From Theodoxus fluviatilis (Eukaryota > Mollusca > Gastropoda > Cycloneritida > Neritidae): 17,178 nt of DNA. Positions 7,539-14,859 of the stretch are shown here, one piece after another. Each line of letters starts with the position of its first letter. Position 1 is the stretch's first letter. The stretch spans positions 1 to 17,178 of the forward strand of contig JAWQFJ010005906.1 of assembly GCA_034096865.1 (NCBI GenBank). Direction: 5' to 3'. The notes below the pieces were generated by a model. It was not told where the DNA came from, did not search any database, and worked only from the letters and a program-made list of their open reading frames with translations. The translations under genes were made by a program, and so were the position numbers.

Positions 7539-8095
7539 GATGTAGTCGTCGTTCTCTGATGAGCTGAAGGTGCTGCTATTCTTCGTCCTCTTCTTCTGCT
7601 TCCTCTTCAATCGTCTTCTTCTTCTTCATCTTCTTCACGGATACCCTATCATCGTCTTTGTTTCCGTAGTCCTCTTCAATCCTCACGAGCATGGACCCGG
7701 TCACTCCCGTCAGTCCTCTTCCGCCCTCACGGACATGGACCCGGACACTCCCATCGATGTAGTCGTCGGTCTGGTGGCCTGACGGTGCTGCTATCCTTCT
7801 TCGTCTTCTTTTTCTGCAATCTTCTTCTTATTCAATCGTCTTCTTCCTCTTCTTCTTCATCTTTCTCTGCCCGTGGTCCAACGTCCTCGGCTTCCTCGAA
7901 CCTTTCAAAATCTCTCTCTTCATCTTCATCTTCTTTCTCTTCCTCTTTTTCTTCCTCTTCTTCTTCATCCTCCTCTTCTTCAGCATTTTCCAAAATCTCC
8001 CCTACTCAGTCCAACTGTGTCAAACACGTCCTCCTTCAAAATCCCTTCAAAATCTTTTCATCTGGGTCAAAAACGTCACATCCTCAAAACTCTTG
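7539..8095 (+). repeat. TCTTC-rich tract with tandem duplications
   Basis: GATGTAGTCGTCG occurs at 7539 and 7756, opening a 217-bp imperfect direct repeat that includes GGTGCTGCTAT and long (TTC)n. Within the first unit a 44-bp sub-repeat is duplicated (7668-7711 and 7712-7755, both with CATGGACCCGG). From 7800 to 8000 the tract is mostly TCTTC/TCC. Frames here encode poly-Ser or Phe/Leu on the plus strand and Glu/Asp/Lys-rich peptides on the minus strand; an acidic protein gene on the minus strand cannot be excluded but no start, splice or domain supports it. Confidence 0.6.
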
Positions 8096-8419
8096 AGTCG
8101 ACGTCATTCTCTCTCCAAAACATGACGTTGTCCCAAACCTTTAGAATTCATTGCCGAAAGGCACAAAAATCCAAGTACAGAACAAAAATGCAGAATACCA
8201 CAATTTATACAAGTATCTACGTACAGAATTTCATCCAAATTAAACACCATGAATTTCTGTACGTGACAATTATAGAGGGATCTCTCTCACTAGTATCCTG
8301 TGCAAAGCATTCCTTCATATTTTGAATATAAGACTCCAGGCATGGGCAGATGAAAATGATGTCATTGGTGAGGAGCAAGCTTGATGCAGGAGAGGCTATT
8401 CTACAATTGATAATATTTT
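8096..8419. other. no gene seen; target of the unnamed element
   Basis: Contains GTCGACGTCATT near 8097, and an imperfect inverted repeat (GTACAGAATTTCAT at 8221-8234, ATGAATTTCTGTAC at 8249-8262). The element edge at 8420 follows GATAATATTTT. Confidence 0.3.
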
Positions 8420-8489
8420 ATCCCTCCAGGTTTACTGGAGGTCCTACAGACTTTATCCCTCCAGGTTTACTGGAGGTCCTACAGACTTT
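8420..8489 (+). repeat. 35-bp hairpin minisatellite, two units
   Basis: Units 8420-8454 and 8455-8489 are identical to each other and are the reverse complement of the units at 1087-1191. Each carries CCTCCAG-loop-CTGGAGG. Confidence 0.8.
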
Positions 8490-8770
8490 ATTAGTCTGTC
8501 TGTGTGTCTGTCTGTCTGTCCCGTCTCCACGGCCTATATCTCAAAAACTACTGGACGGATTTCCTTGAGATTTTGCACACTGACTGGAAGTTAGGTCCCA
8601 TTCAATATTATCAAATTTTCAGAATCGAGGTTTGAAAAGAAAGTGACTTTTTAACATTTTGGTGTTTCAATGAAACCGATTCAACAGACTCCATTTTGCA
8701 AAATATGTGACGTGATCATTTGACGTCGAATAACGTGACGTCATTTGCGAGGAGATTTTTAAAGGAGGGT
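8490..8770 (+). repeat. unnamed interspersed repeat body (copy 2)
   Basis: Same body as 809-1086 (inverted) and 9989-10268 (direct). GTCTGTCTGT repeats come first, then the conserved tatctcaaaaact segment, then the ACGT-core cluster with TGACGTCA at 8736-8743. Confidence 0.65.
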
Positions 8771-8867
8771 GAATAGAATAGAATAGAATAGAATTCTTCG
8801 GCTTGCTTAGGCGTCCAGGGCCTATCGCCGATTCTGGTAGTTCTCTGGCTGTATTTTTATTGTTCTT
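8771..8867 (-). mobile_element. LINE 3' tail (copy c)
   Basis: On the minus strand the tail ends in (TTCTA)n at 8771-8792. It is cut at 8867 by the Harbinger terminus, the same junction as at 711/712 in inverted orientation, so copies a and c descend from one insertion. Confidence 0.65.
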
Positions 8868-9378
8868 GGCCCGTATTCACGACGGCGATTTATCTTTTTA
8901 ACACTCGATTTATCTCCTATCCCCGATTTATCTTGACTTCGGTTTAAATTCTCCTATTCATGACGGCGATTTAGCCCTAAACTCGCGTCAAAGCAGAGTG
9001 TTAAACTATTCTCCCGAAGTCGGCAAGATAAATAGATAAACCGGGGTTATCGAGAGAGGCAAGATGGCAGCGATTGTGCTTAAGAAACGAATTCATGACA
9101 ATCTGTTAAGGAAAAACCGAGTATTCCGAGACCGAAGGCACCCGTTAGAAGTATTTAATGATGAAGAGGTGTTCAGAAAGATTCGATTCCATCGAAAGGA
9201 ATCTTGGCCATCACGACGAGATCCATAAAAAATCAGTCGAACCCACAATTATTCAAGGCACAGCAACACGAAAGAATGACGTCGTCAGGCAAGTCCTTCT
9301 TGCGCTTAGATTTTATGTAAGCGGCGCATTTCAGGACCAACACACTCATTTCGGTTTCACTGAAGTTTTTTGCCCTTG
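8868..9378 (+). mobile_element. PIF/Harbinger-type DNA transposon, 5' part (copy 2)
   Basis: It begins GGCCCGTATTCACGACGG at 8868, repeats a related motif (ATTCATGACGGCGATTTAG) near 8957, and contains the transposase N-terminal frame from 9064. Match to the reverse complement of copy 1 extends to 9378, where copy 1 meets the window edge, so the true extent of similarity is unknown. The three bases before the end are CTT, which could be one side of a 3-bp target duplication typical of this superfamily; the other side is not visible. Confidence 0.6.
9064..9378 (+). pseudogene. PIF/Harbinger transposase N-terminal fragment (copy 2), multiply frameshifted
   Basis: The start is the same MAAIVLKKRIHDNLL as copy 1. 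After FNDEEVFRKIRFHRKE single-base losses at about 9209, 9224, 9234 and 9274 and a gain near 9267 relative to copy 1 break the frame. A later frame gives RKNDVVRQVLLALRFYVSGAF, which matches the 'lqVLiALRFyatGsfq' block that follows the N-terminal helices in Harbinger nucleases; this block is split by the extra 196 bp in copy 1. The DDE domain is absent. Nearly all differences are in short homopolymers, so sequencing error is as likely as decay. Confidence 0.6.
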
Positions 9379-9479
9379 CCTTTCTCTCTTTTTTCTTGCT
9401 AGCCATTTTTTTCTATCTACTCCACGTATTTAGATATAGATCAGTGTCTACGCGAAGAAAACACAACGTAACCACGGTA

Positions 9480-9953
9480 ACCACACACGGTGTGTGCGTG
9501 AATCACTGAATGAGTACGATGCACATGTCTGGTTGAACATCTATAATACACTTCCTCCTCTGTGTGACTGTGTGATGTTAATTCAGCGTCTATGACATGC
9601 CAAAGGAAAGCAAAGCATGTCATAATAGGAGCTTCCTGAACCTATCCATCATGTTTAAAATATATGGTTGATTGTTCCTGGGCCAATAGCTTAGAAATGG
9701 ATTTACATGCTTTACAAACACTCCGTCATTGCAATTCTCTAATGGCTCAGCTGGTAGAGCGTTCGACTCTTGGTCATGCATGACCAGGTTTGATTCTGCG
9801 CTGAAACTTTTTTTTTCTTCTCTTTTTTCGAGAGGTTGTGGTTTTGTTGTGTTTTTATGTGTGTTTTTCCCCCTCTTTTCTCGAGAGGTTGCGGGTTCGA
9901 ACCCAATCTTTTCTTAAATGCCAAAACCTGGAGGTTCAGCGCCAGCGGTTTTT
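9480..9953 (+). mobile_element. tRNA-derived SINE-like repeat with 5' extension (copy A)
   Basis: This pairs with 11736-12214 at high identity with several one-base indels. It opens with the inverted repeat CACACAC-G-GTGTGTG (9482-9496). The second half has a perfect pol III A box (TGGCTCAGCTGG, 9743-9754) and, 33 bases on, a B-box-like GGTTTGATTCT (9787-9797), then T runs that could end pol III transcription, then a stronger B box GGTTCGAACCC (9894-9904). A unit ending ...GCCAGCGGTTTTT is cut here by the hairpin element at 9954. Confidence 0.6.
9741..9812 (+). other. tRNA-like head, possibly tRNA-Lys-derived, not a functional tRNA
   Basis: The D-arm GCTC-AGCTGGTA-GAGC is intact and the next bases GACTCTTGGTC resemble the anticodon loop of tRNA-Lys(CUU). 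The anticodon and acceptor stems do not pair and GGTCATGCATGACC (9772-9785), a perfect palindrome, replaces the normal 3' half of the anticodon arm and variable region. The same decayed form is in copy B (12000-12054), so decay preceded copying, as expected of a SINE head. The Lys parentage is inference. Confidence 0.45.
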
Positions 9954-9988
9954 ATCCCTCCAGGTTTACTGGAGGTCCTACAGACTTT
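9954..9988 (+). repeat. 35-bp hairpin unit, single copy
   Basis: Same unit as 8420-8489, once. It joins SINE-like sequence right after GCGGTTTTT; copy B of the SINE continues past this point uninterrupted (12214/12215), so this base is a true element edge. Confidence 0.8.
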
Positions 9989-10268
9989 ATCTGTCTGTCT
10001 GTCGTGTGTGTGTGTCTGTCCCGACTCCACGGCCTATATCTCAAAAACTACTGGACGGATTTCCTTGAGATTTTGCACACTGACTGGAAGTTAGGTCCGA
10101 TTCAATATTATCAAATTTTCAGAATCGAGGTTTGAAAAGAAAGTGACTTTTTTACATTTTGGTGTTGCAATGAAAACGATACAACAGACTCCATTTGCAA
10201 AATCTGTGACGTGATCATTTGACGTCGAATAACGTGACGTCATTTGCGAGGAGATTTTTGAGAAGGGT
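9989..10268 (+). repeat. unnamed interspersed repeat body (copy 3)
   Basis: Same body as 8490-8770, with TGACGTCA at 10235-10242. The 5' edge has CTGTCTGTCTGTCGTGTGTG in place of the TCTGTCTGTGTG form of copy 2. It adjoins the (GAATA)n of the LINE at the same base as copies 1 and 2. Confidence 0.65.
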
Positions 10269-10826
10269 GAATAGAATAGAATAGAATAGAATTCTTCGGC
10301 TTGCTTAGGCGTCCAGGGCCTATCGCCGATTCTGGTAGTTCTCTGGCTGTATTTTTATTGTTCTTATGGATACTAGCTGGTCTTTTACCAGGCCTAGTCT
10401 ATAACACTTGTGAGATAAAGAAAAAGAGAGAAAAAAAGGCCTAATTGCTGTGCATCATCTGCGCCAGTGGTTCCTCCAGCTTGAACATATATCCTTGTAG
10501 ATGCTTGTCCACTCTGTTCTTGAACGAGTTCAGGCTCGGTGCCTCGACTACGCTATTCGGGAGGCTGTTCCACATGTTGATAACTCGCTGGGTGAAAGAA
10601 ATGCTGTCGTAAAGCCGTATTGCATCGGTTTTTCTTGAGCTTGTAGGCGTGACCTCTTGTGACACTATTGTCATCGCAGGAAAACAGATTCTCTCCAATC
10701 TGGTACATGCCGTGCGTATACTTGTACACTTCTATTAGGTCACCTCTAGTTCTTCTGTAGCACAGACTAGGGAGCCTCATCTTGACAAGTCTTTGTTCAT
10801 ATGTGAATTTGGAGAACATTGGTGAA
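10269..10826 (-). mobile_element. 5'-truncated LINE 3' end (copy d), longest
   Basis: Read on the minus strand: ORF2 C-terminal coding from about 10826, stop at 10441-10443, a 3' UTR of about 170 bp holding AATAAA, and (TTCTA)n at 10269-10290. It is the copy that identifies the tails at 712, 7022 and 8771 as LINE 3' ends. Upstream of 10826 the sequence is unrelated, so the insertion is 5' truncated, as is usual for target-primed reverse transcription. Confidence 0.75.
10441..10826 (-). pseudogene. LINE ORF2 C-terminal domain, one frameshift
   Basis: The first frame gives MFSKFTYEQRLVKMRLPSLC, YRRTRGDLIEVYKYTHG, then TRGHAYKLKKNRCNTALRQH; after a one-base shift at about 10597 the next frame gives FTQRVINMWNSLPNSVVEAP, SLNSFKNRVDKH and ends MMHSN. 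'Y..RL..l.lpsL.yRR.RGD.ie.yk..hg', 'tRgh..kl....c...lr..fF..Rvi..WN.LP..vv.a.s...FK..ld' is the standard C-terminal tail of CR1/L2-type LINE polyproteins, past the reverse transcriptase domain. The shift falls in a TTTCTTT stretch. The catalytic domains are missing, so it cannot retrotranspose. Confidence 0.75.
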
Positions 10827-11173
10827 GGAGAAAGAAAGATTTTTTACGATGCGGGTCGTTTGTATCCTGGACGTTTTGTACCTAGTCGTTTCGTCTGCAA
10901 CTCGCACTTACGTTATGGTCGAAGTAGATTGATGTTTACTTCGTCCGCTGAACGCTGTCAAGACTAATGCTCGAATGAATGAAGTATGATTTCATAATTT
11001 TTCCGGATTAATACAAATGTATATCAAATACATCAGTTCAATTTAATCGAGTCAATTAATCGAGTACATGTCCACTAGGTGAAAAATGTGTTGAGTGGAA
11101 CGCAAGTCAGAAAAGTTACACTTGCAGTCTAAACAACAAAATGAATACAGTGTTTGTATTGAAAAATCAGGTC
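10827..11173. other. no gene seen
   Basis: Mostly AT-rich beyond 10970, with TCAATTAATCGAGTAC and other short direct repeats of ATCGAGT near 11047-11066. No frame over 62 codons and no copy elsewhere in the window. Confidence 0.3.
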
Positions 11174-11206
11174 ACTCTTGTCGTCGTTTGGTTCCACGAC
11201 AAGAGT
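11174..11206. repeat. perfect 11-bp inverted repeat
   Basis: ACTCTTGTCGT (11174-11184) and ACGACAAGAGT (11196-11206) pair without mismatch around an 11-base loop. It is part of the palindrome cluster that runs to 11526. Confidence 0.75.
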
Positions 11207-11260
11207 ATGAAATCTTGTTTCCAGCGAGATTAGGAGCTTCTGCAAACAGAGGGTGAAAAG

Positions 11261-11526
11261 GGCAGGATTCTAACGCACTTTAGCCAGGCACTCACGAGCC
11301 ATGAAAATAGACGCCGACACGTGACCCAGATTCTCGCACTCAGCTGCGCAAAGTTTGTGCTCTGTGTGATTCGGGTGTAATACTGCCAATAAACGTCGTT
11401 AAGCTTAAGATTACACCCGAATCACACGGACCGTTAAGGTGCATGGAGTACAGTACCGGTCAAGAGTCACAACAACCACCGACACCGACCATTTCAGCCT
11501 TCTTCATGATGCGTTAGAATCCTGCC
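11261..11526. repeat. nested perfect inverted repeats (17 bp outer, 18 bp inner)
   Basis: Outer arms: GGCAGGATTCTAACGCA (11261-11277) and its exact complement at 11510-11526. Inner arms: GTGTGATTCGGGTGTAAT (11364-11381) and its exact complement at 11410-11427, extendable by three pairs with one G-T. The distance from outer to inner start is 121 on the left and 117 on the right, but the sequences between are unrelated. Such a nested arrangement could be subterminal repeats of a small DNA element or a structured regulatory region. No protein is encoded. Confidence 0.65.
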
Positions 11527-11541
11527 GTTGTCGTGGTGAAC

Positions 11542-11661
11542 ATGGCTGACAACGGTCAGAATGATTACTTGCTTGGTTTTTTCCTTGTCAAAACTTGTTA
11601 TACCGTCAGATTGTTACCACCATCAGATTTTCTGCAACTTTTCGAAGCGAATCTAGCCTAA
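11542..11661 (+). other. small reading frame with strong start context, possible first exon
   Basis: GTGAACATGG gives A at -3 and G at +4. The 39-codon frame begins MADNGQNDYLLGFFLV and ends at TAA 11659-11661. It begins 16 bp after the palindrome cluster. It might be a first coding exon whose end I cannot place, or chance; there is no homology I can name. Confidence 0.2.
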
Positions 11662-11735
11662 AAACCTACCAGTTATGAATCGTGTTAACAGGATTGACTC
11701 GTTGCTTGTAGAATGACGGTACTCGGTAGCAGTAC

Positions 11736-12214
11736 CACACACGGTGTGTGCGTGAATCACTGAATGAGTACGAATGCACATGTCTGGGTTGAACATCTAT
11801 AATACACTTCCTCCTCTGTGTGACTGTGTGAGTGTTAATTCAGCGTCTATGACATGCCAAAGGAAAGCAAAACATGTCATAATAGGAGCTTCCTGAACCT
11901 ATCCATCATGTTTAAAATATATGGTTGATTGTTCCTGGGCCGATAGCTTAGAAGTGGATTTACATGCTTTACAAACACTCCGTCATAGCAATTCTCTAAT
12001 GGCTCAGCTGGTAGAGCGTTCGACTCTTGGTCATGCATGACCAGGTTTGATTCTGCGCTGAAACTTTTTTTTCTTCTCTTTTTTCGAGAGGTTGTGGTTT
12101 TTTTGTGTTTTTATGTGTGTGTGTGTTTTCCCCCTCTTTTCTCGAGAGGTTGCGGGTTCGAACCCGATCTTTTTTTAAATGCCAAAACCTGGAGGTTCAG
12201 CGCCAGCGGTTTTT
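11736..12214 (+). mobile_element. tRNA-derived SINE-like repeat (copy B, uninterrupted)
   Basis: Same unit as copy A, with A box at 12000-12011, B-box-like at 12044-12054 and second B box at 12155-12165. At 12214 it runs past GCGGTTTTT into GTATATTAGAC, which shows the empty state of the hairpin-element site at 9953/9954. Near 11735 the two copies diverge, so the shared unit is about 475 bp and its first 260 bp precede the A box. Confidence 0.6.
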
Positions 12215-12244
12215 GTATATTAGACAATGCCACACACGCGTGAC

Positions 12245-12722
12245 CTTAGCAGTCACAAGAAGATGTATGTGTTGTTTGTTGACTTCAAAAAAGCTTTTGA
12301 CACTATGAACAGACATGCTCTCTGGGACATTTTGGATGGTTGTGGAGTCAGAGGTAAAATGCTTCAGATTCTGAAAGCAGTTTATAGCAAAGTAAAATGC
12401 AGTATTAGGTGCCATGGCCAGGCACATGGGTGCTTTGAATGTCCTCGGGGGCTGAAACAGGGCTGTAAAATGTCTCCTCTACTATTTTCATACTTGGTTT
12501 CATGCCTCAGTGGTGAAATAATTAGGAATGGAAAGCATGGTGTCCAGTTAGAACCCAATGGAGTTGAATTGTTTACAAGTATTGCTCTTTGTTGATGACA
12601 CTGTACTAATGTCTGATACAATGCCTGGCCTATTGAACCAAATTAATAAATTAAAGGAGCCATTAGAGAGGCTTTGACTTCTTGTTAACACAGAGAAAAC
12701 AAAAGTTGTTATTTTCAGGAAT
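12245..12722 (+). pseudogene. LINE reverse transcriptase domain fragment, frameshifted
   Basis: The first frame carries MYVLFVDFKKAFDTMNR (motif A, with the first catalytic Asp), then GCGVRGKMLQILKAVY, then CPRGLKQGCKMSPLLFSYL (motif B). After a one-base shift near 12580 the next frame gives LLFVDDTVLMSD (motif C, the F-x-DD box), an internal stop at 12675-12677, then NTEKTKVVIFRNG. All three RT motifs are in order, as in CR1/L2/RTE-type LINEs; about 155 residues of the domain are left, with both ends missing. It is not active. It begins near the end of the SINE-like copy B and ends before a GA-rich tract. Confidence 0.8.
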
Positions 12723-12797
12723 GGTTGTTATACCGGCAGGTGATGGCCAAACTACAGAAGATCGTCTCTGAGTGAACACTTGGGGTGATCCTGTGCA

Positions 12798-12975
12798 ACC
12801 AGAGAGAGAGAGAGATAAGATATAGCAGACGAGATAGATGAGAGAAAGACAGAGAGAAAGACCACACGAGTAGAAAGAGTGACGAGAGAGAGGGAGAAGA
12901 GCAGAGAAGAGAGAACGCAGAGAGAGCAGATGGTAGTGTAGGTAGTAGCATCCGAGTATGAGAGAGAGAGAGAGC
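12798..12975 (+). repeat. purine-rich (GA)n degenerate microsatellite
   Basis: Broken GAGAGA runs with GATAAGATA, AGAAAGAC and similar variants, the mirror image of the CT tracts elsewhere. Minus-strand frames through it (12663-13054) read Ser/Leu-rich and are artefacts. Confidence 0.85.
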
Positions 12976-13364
12976 GCATGAAGCTGATGAGATGAGTAGA
13001 GAATGCACGGCGGTGCGATTGCTGATCGGACGGTTTGCAAGGGGGAACACACAAAATCGGTAATGTGAAGTCGTTGTTACGGCGAAAAACTGTCTAAAGA
13101 AAATCTCAATGTGGGCAGCACATTATGCTGGTTTGAGGACATACATACTATTCGTCACCTACTCGTCCGATCCTTCGGAAAAAGATCCATGCATGATTGA
13201 AATCCGTATGTCCCCCCCCCCCCCCCGCTGCGCTAGCATGTAATGCGTATATCGTTATGGTCTGTATATATATGATATGTGATGTTCTCGGTGCGGTGTC
13301 GTGTCCGTGCGTGCGCTGAGTGTGAGTGTCAGCGATGCTGTGTGTACCTTGTGGCTGGTATGTG
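12976..13364. other. no gene seen; poly-C run at 13212-13226
   Basis: Mixed sequence with a 15-base C run at 13212-13226 and ATATATATGATATG at about 13264. No recognised coding or repeat copy. Confidence 0.35.
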
Positions 13365-13435
13365 CGCTGTGTATGTGTGTGTGTGGGTGTGCGTGTGTGT
13401 GCGCGCCGCGCGTTCGTCTGTGATGCGTGCGCGTG
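13365..13435 (+). repeat. TG/GC-rich alternating tract
   Basis: Alternating purine-pyrimidine TGTGTGTG, GTGCGTGTGTGTGCGCGCC and CGCGCGTT. Such alternation is the classical Z-DNA-prone composition. Confidence 0.7.
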
Positions 13436-13499
13436 TAATATATCCTTTGCTCGGAACCATCGGACACGTTGGCCGCATCCTCTGAAGGCGTCTGCGATC

Positions 13500-13766
13500 T
13501 TTTAAATTCCCTCCCCACACCCTCCCCCCACCTCTGTCTCTCTTTCCTGTCATCTGTTTGCTCTGTGTTTACTCTCTCTGTGTCCTCTCTGTCTGTCTCT
13601 CATCCTGTACATATTTGATGAGAGGGTTAGATGCAAAAAAGACTAGAGCGTGGTCATGTTCATCTATTACTCATTGCTATTGAGGGAAAGCAAACCTGGA
13701 GATTTTGCGCGAAGACAGCCCTGTTCTTTGAATACAAATTGCACAAAGATATGTCACATACACACT
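13500..13766. other. no confident gene
   Basis: CT-rich at 13500-13605, then ordinary sequence 13606-13766. A frame from ATG 13631 contains plausible text (for example RFCAKTALFFEYKLHKDM) but then enters microsatellite; support is too weak to call it. Confidence 0.25.
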
Positions 13767-13812
13767 CTCATTTCTTCTCTTTCTCTCTCATCTCTCTCTC
13801 CTCTCTCTTCTC

Positions 13813-13851
<39 letters not shown>

Positions 13852-13924
13852 CTGTCGTTTCCGACCGTCCGTCCGTACGTCTGTCTCTATCCGTTTGTCC
13901 GTAGTGTGTCTGTCTGTGTCTGTG

Positions 13925-13970
<46 letters not shown>

Positions 13971-14246
13971 TGTGTCTGTCTGTCTGTCTGTCTGTCTGTC
14001 CTGAGTATCTGTCTGGGTGTTTGTCTCTACTGGGTGTCTGTCAATCTGTGTATCTGTCTGTGTGTCTGTCTGGTCTGTGTATCTGTCTGGGTGTCTGTCA
14101 ATCTGTGTATCTGTGTGTCTGTCTGCATGTGTGTCTGTCTGTCTGTCTGTCTCTGTCTTTGTCTGTCTCTGTCTGTCTTTGCCTGTCTTTGTCTGTCTCT
14201 GTCTGTCTCTGTCTGTCTGCCTGCTCTGCCTGTCTGCCGGTCTGTC

Positions 14247-14304
<58 letters not shown>
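13767..14304 (+). repeat. compound CT, CTGT and TG microsatellite
   Basis: CT run 13795-13848, CGTCCGTC motifs, (TG)n at about 13933-13969, (TGTC)n 13975-14000, then TGGGTGTCTGTCAATCTG-type units repeated near 14031, 14089 and their variants, then TCTGTCTTTG units, then CT 14250-14304. Confidence 0.9.
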
Positions 14305-14308
<4 letters not shown>

Positions 14309-14311
14309 TAG

Positions 14312-14407
14312 TGCTTCAAGTGCAGAGGACAATCCGGGCACAAAGGTCCCTTGTTGGTTCGTTCTAGCTCAGTGAAACTTTATACATGTCATTGGAATCA
14401 TTGTTAG
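14312..14407 (+). other. possible short exon with CxxC...H motif
   Basis: The CT run ends TCTTCTTAG, a good splice-acceptor form, followed by a frame [15 protein letters not shown] ending at TAG 14405-14407, with AATAAA at 14456-14461. C-x2-C-x5-H recalls a zinc knuckle, which normally has C-x2-C-x4-H-x4-C; the last Cys is missing. It may be a terminal exon or chance next to a microsatellite. Confidence 0.2.
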
Positions 14408-14504
14408 TTTTGTATCCCAATTCAATGAAAACGCTGCGGAACTCCGTAAGTGTGCAATAAATGGCAACTCCGTAATATTCCTTATATTTCTATGATGATT
14501 GCAG

Positions 14505-14749
14505 ACAAGACCGTGGTTCTCCTGGTGGTACAGGATGATGAATGGTCGAAGGTACGACAAGGCGGACCTCCCAGCAAGCCTCAAGGACAAAATTGACCCA
14601 TGTCCTCAACATCCACGTCATCCCAGGACAGTCACGCCTCCACAGCAAGCAGTGGCTGCAGGAATGAAAAGGTTATGGAGGAGCTCAAGGAGATCCTGAA
14701 GAAGTCAAACCAACCAGAAATAGCCAGAAAGTTGAGTCAGAAAGTGTAG
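14505..14749 (+). pseudogene. possible host-gene terminal exon, frame uncertain
   Basis: TTTCTATGATGATTGCAG (ending 14504) resembles a 3' splice site, and CCGTAAGT at 14444-14451 resembles a donor, giving a possible 59-nt intron. After the acceptor one frame reads TRPWFSWWYRMMNGRRYDKA then DLPASLKDKIDP. The neighbouring frame, open from 14597 to TAG 14747-14749, reads MSSTSTSSQDSHASTASSG then NEKVMEELKEILKKSNQ and ends PEIARKLSQKV, a strongly helical, protein-like ending. The two frames need one base change near 14596 to join. AATAAA at 14836-14841 follows 87 bp after the stop. I do not recognise the protein. Confidence 0.35.
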
Positions 14750-14835
14750 GCAGTTGAAGATATTCAGTGATGTGGTGATACTTTTTGCTGAGGTGTTTTC
14801 CCTCGTCATTTTCCTGTACTTAGTAGAGATATGTT

Positions 14836-14841
14836 AATAAA
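14836..14841 (+). promoter_or_regulatory. candidate polyadenylation signal AATAAA
   Basis: It lies 87 bp after the stop at 14747-14749, which is the right place for the 3' end of the possible terminal exon. Without transcript data it is only positional. Confidence 0.3.
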
Positions 14842-14859
14842 CTGAAAGTCACAAAATAC

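Noticed and set aside
8350..8568. Reading frames with a PRPISQKLLDGFP ending seen at three places
   Set aside because: Recurrence follows DNA repeat copies; different frames are equally conserved and none has a real start or length.
9741..9812. Functional tRNA gene
   Set aside because: A and B boxes are present, but the anticodon and acceptor stems do not pair and the same decayed form is in the second copy.
12663..13054. Three minus-strand frames of 100-129 codons
   Set aside because: They overlap one another across a GA-rich tract and read Ser/Leu/Arg-rich in each frame, as expected from the composition.
13631..14375. Cys/Val/Ser-rich frames to 226 codons
   Set aside because: They arise from TG, CTGT and CT microsatellites; only about 40 N-terminal codons are ordinary sequence.
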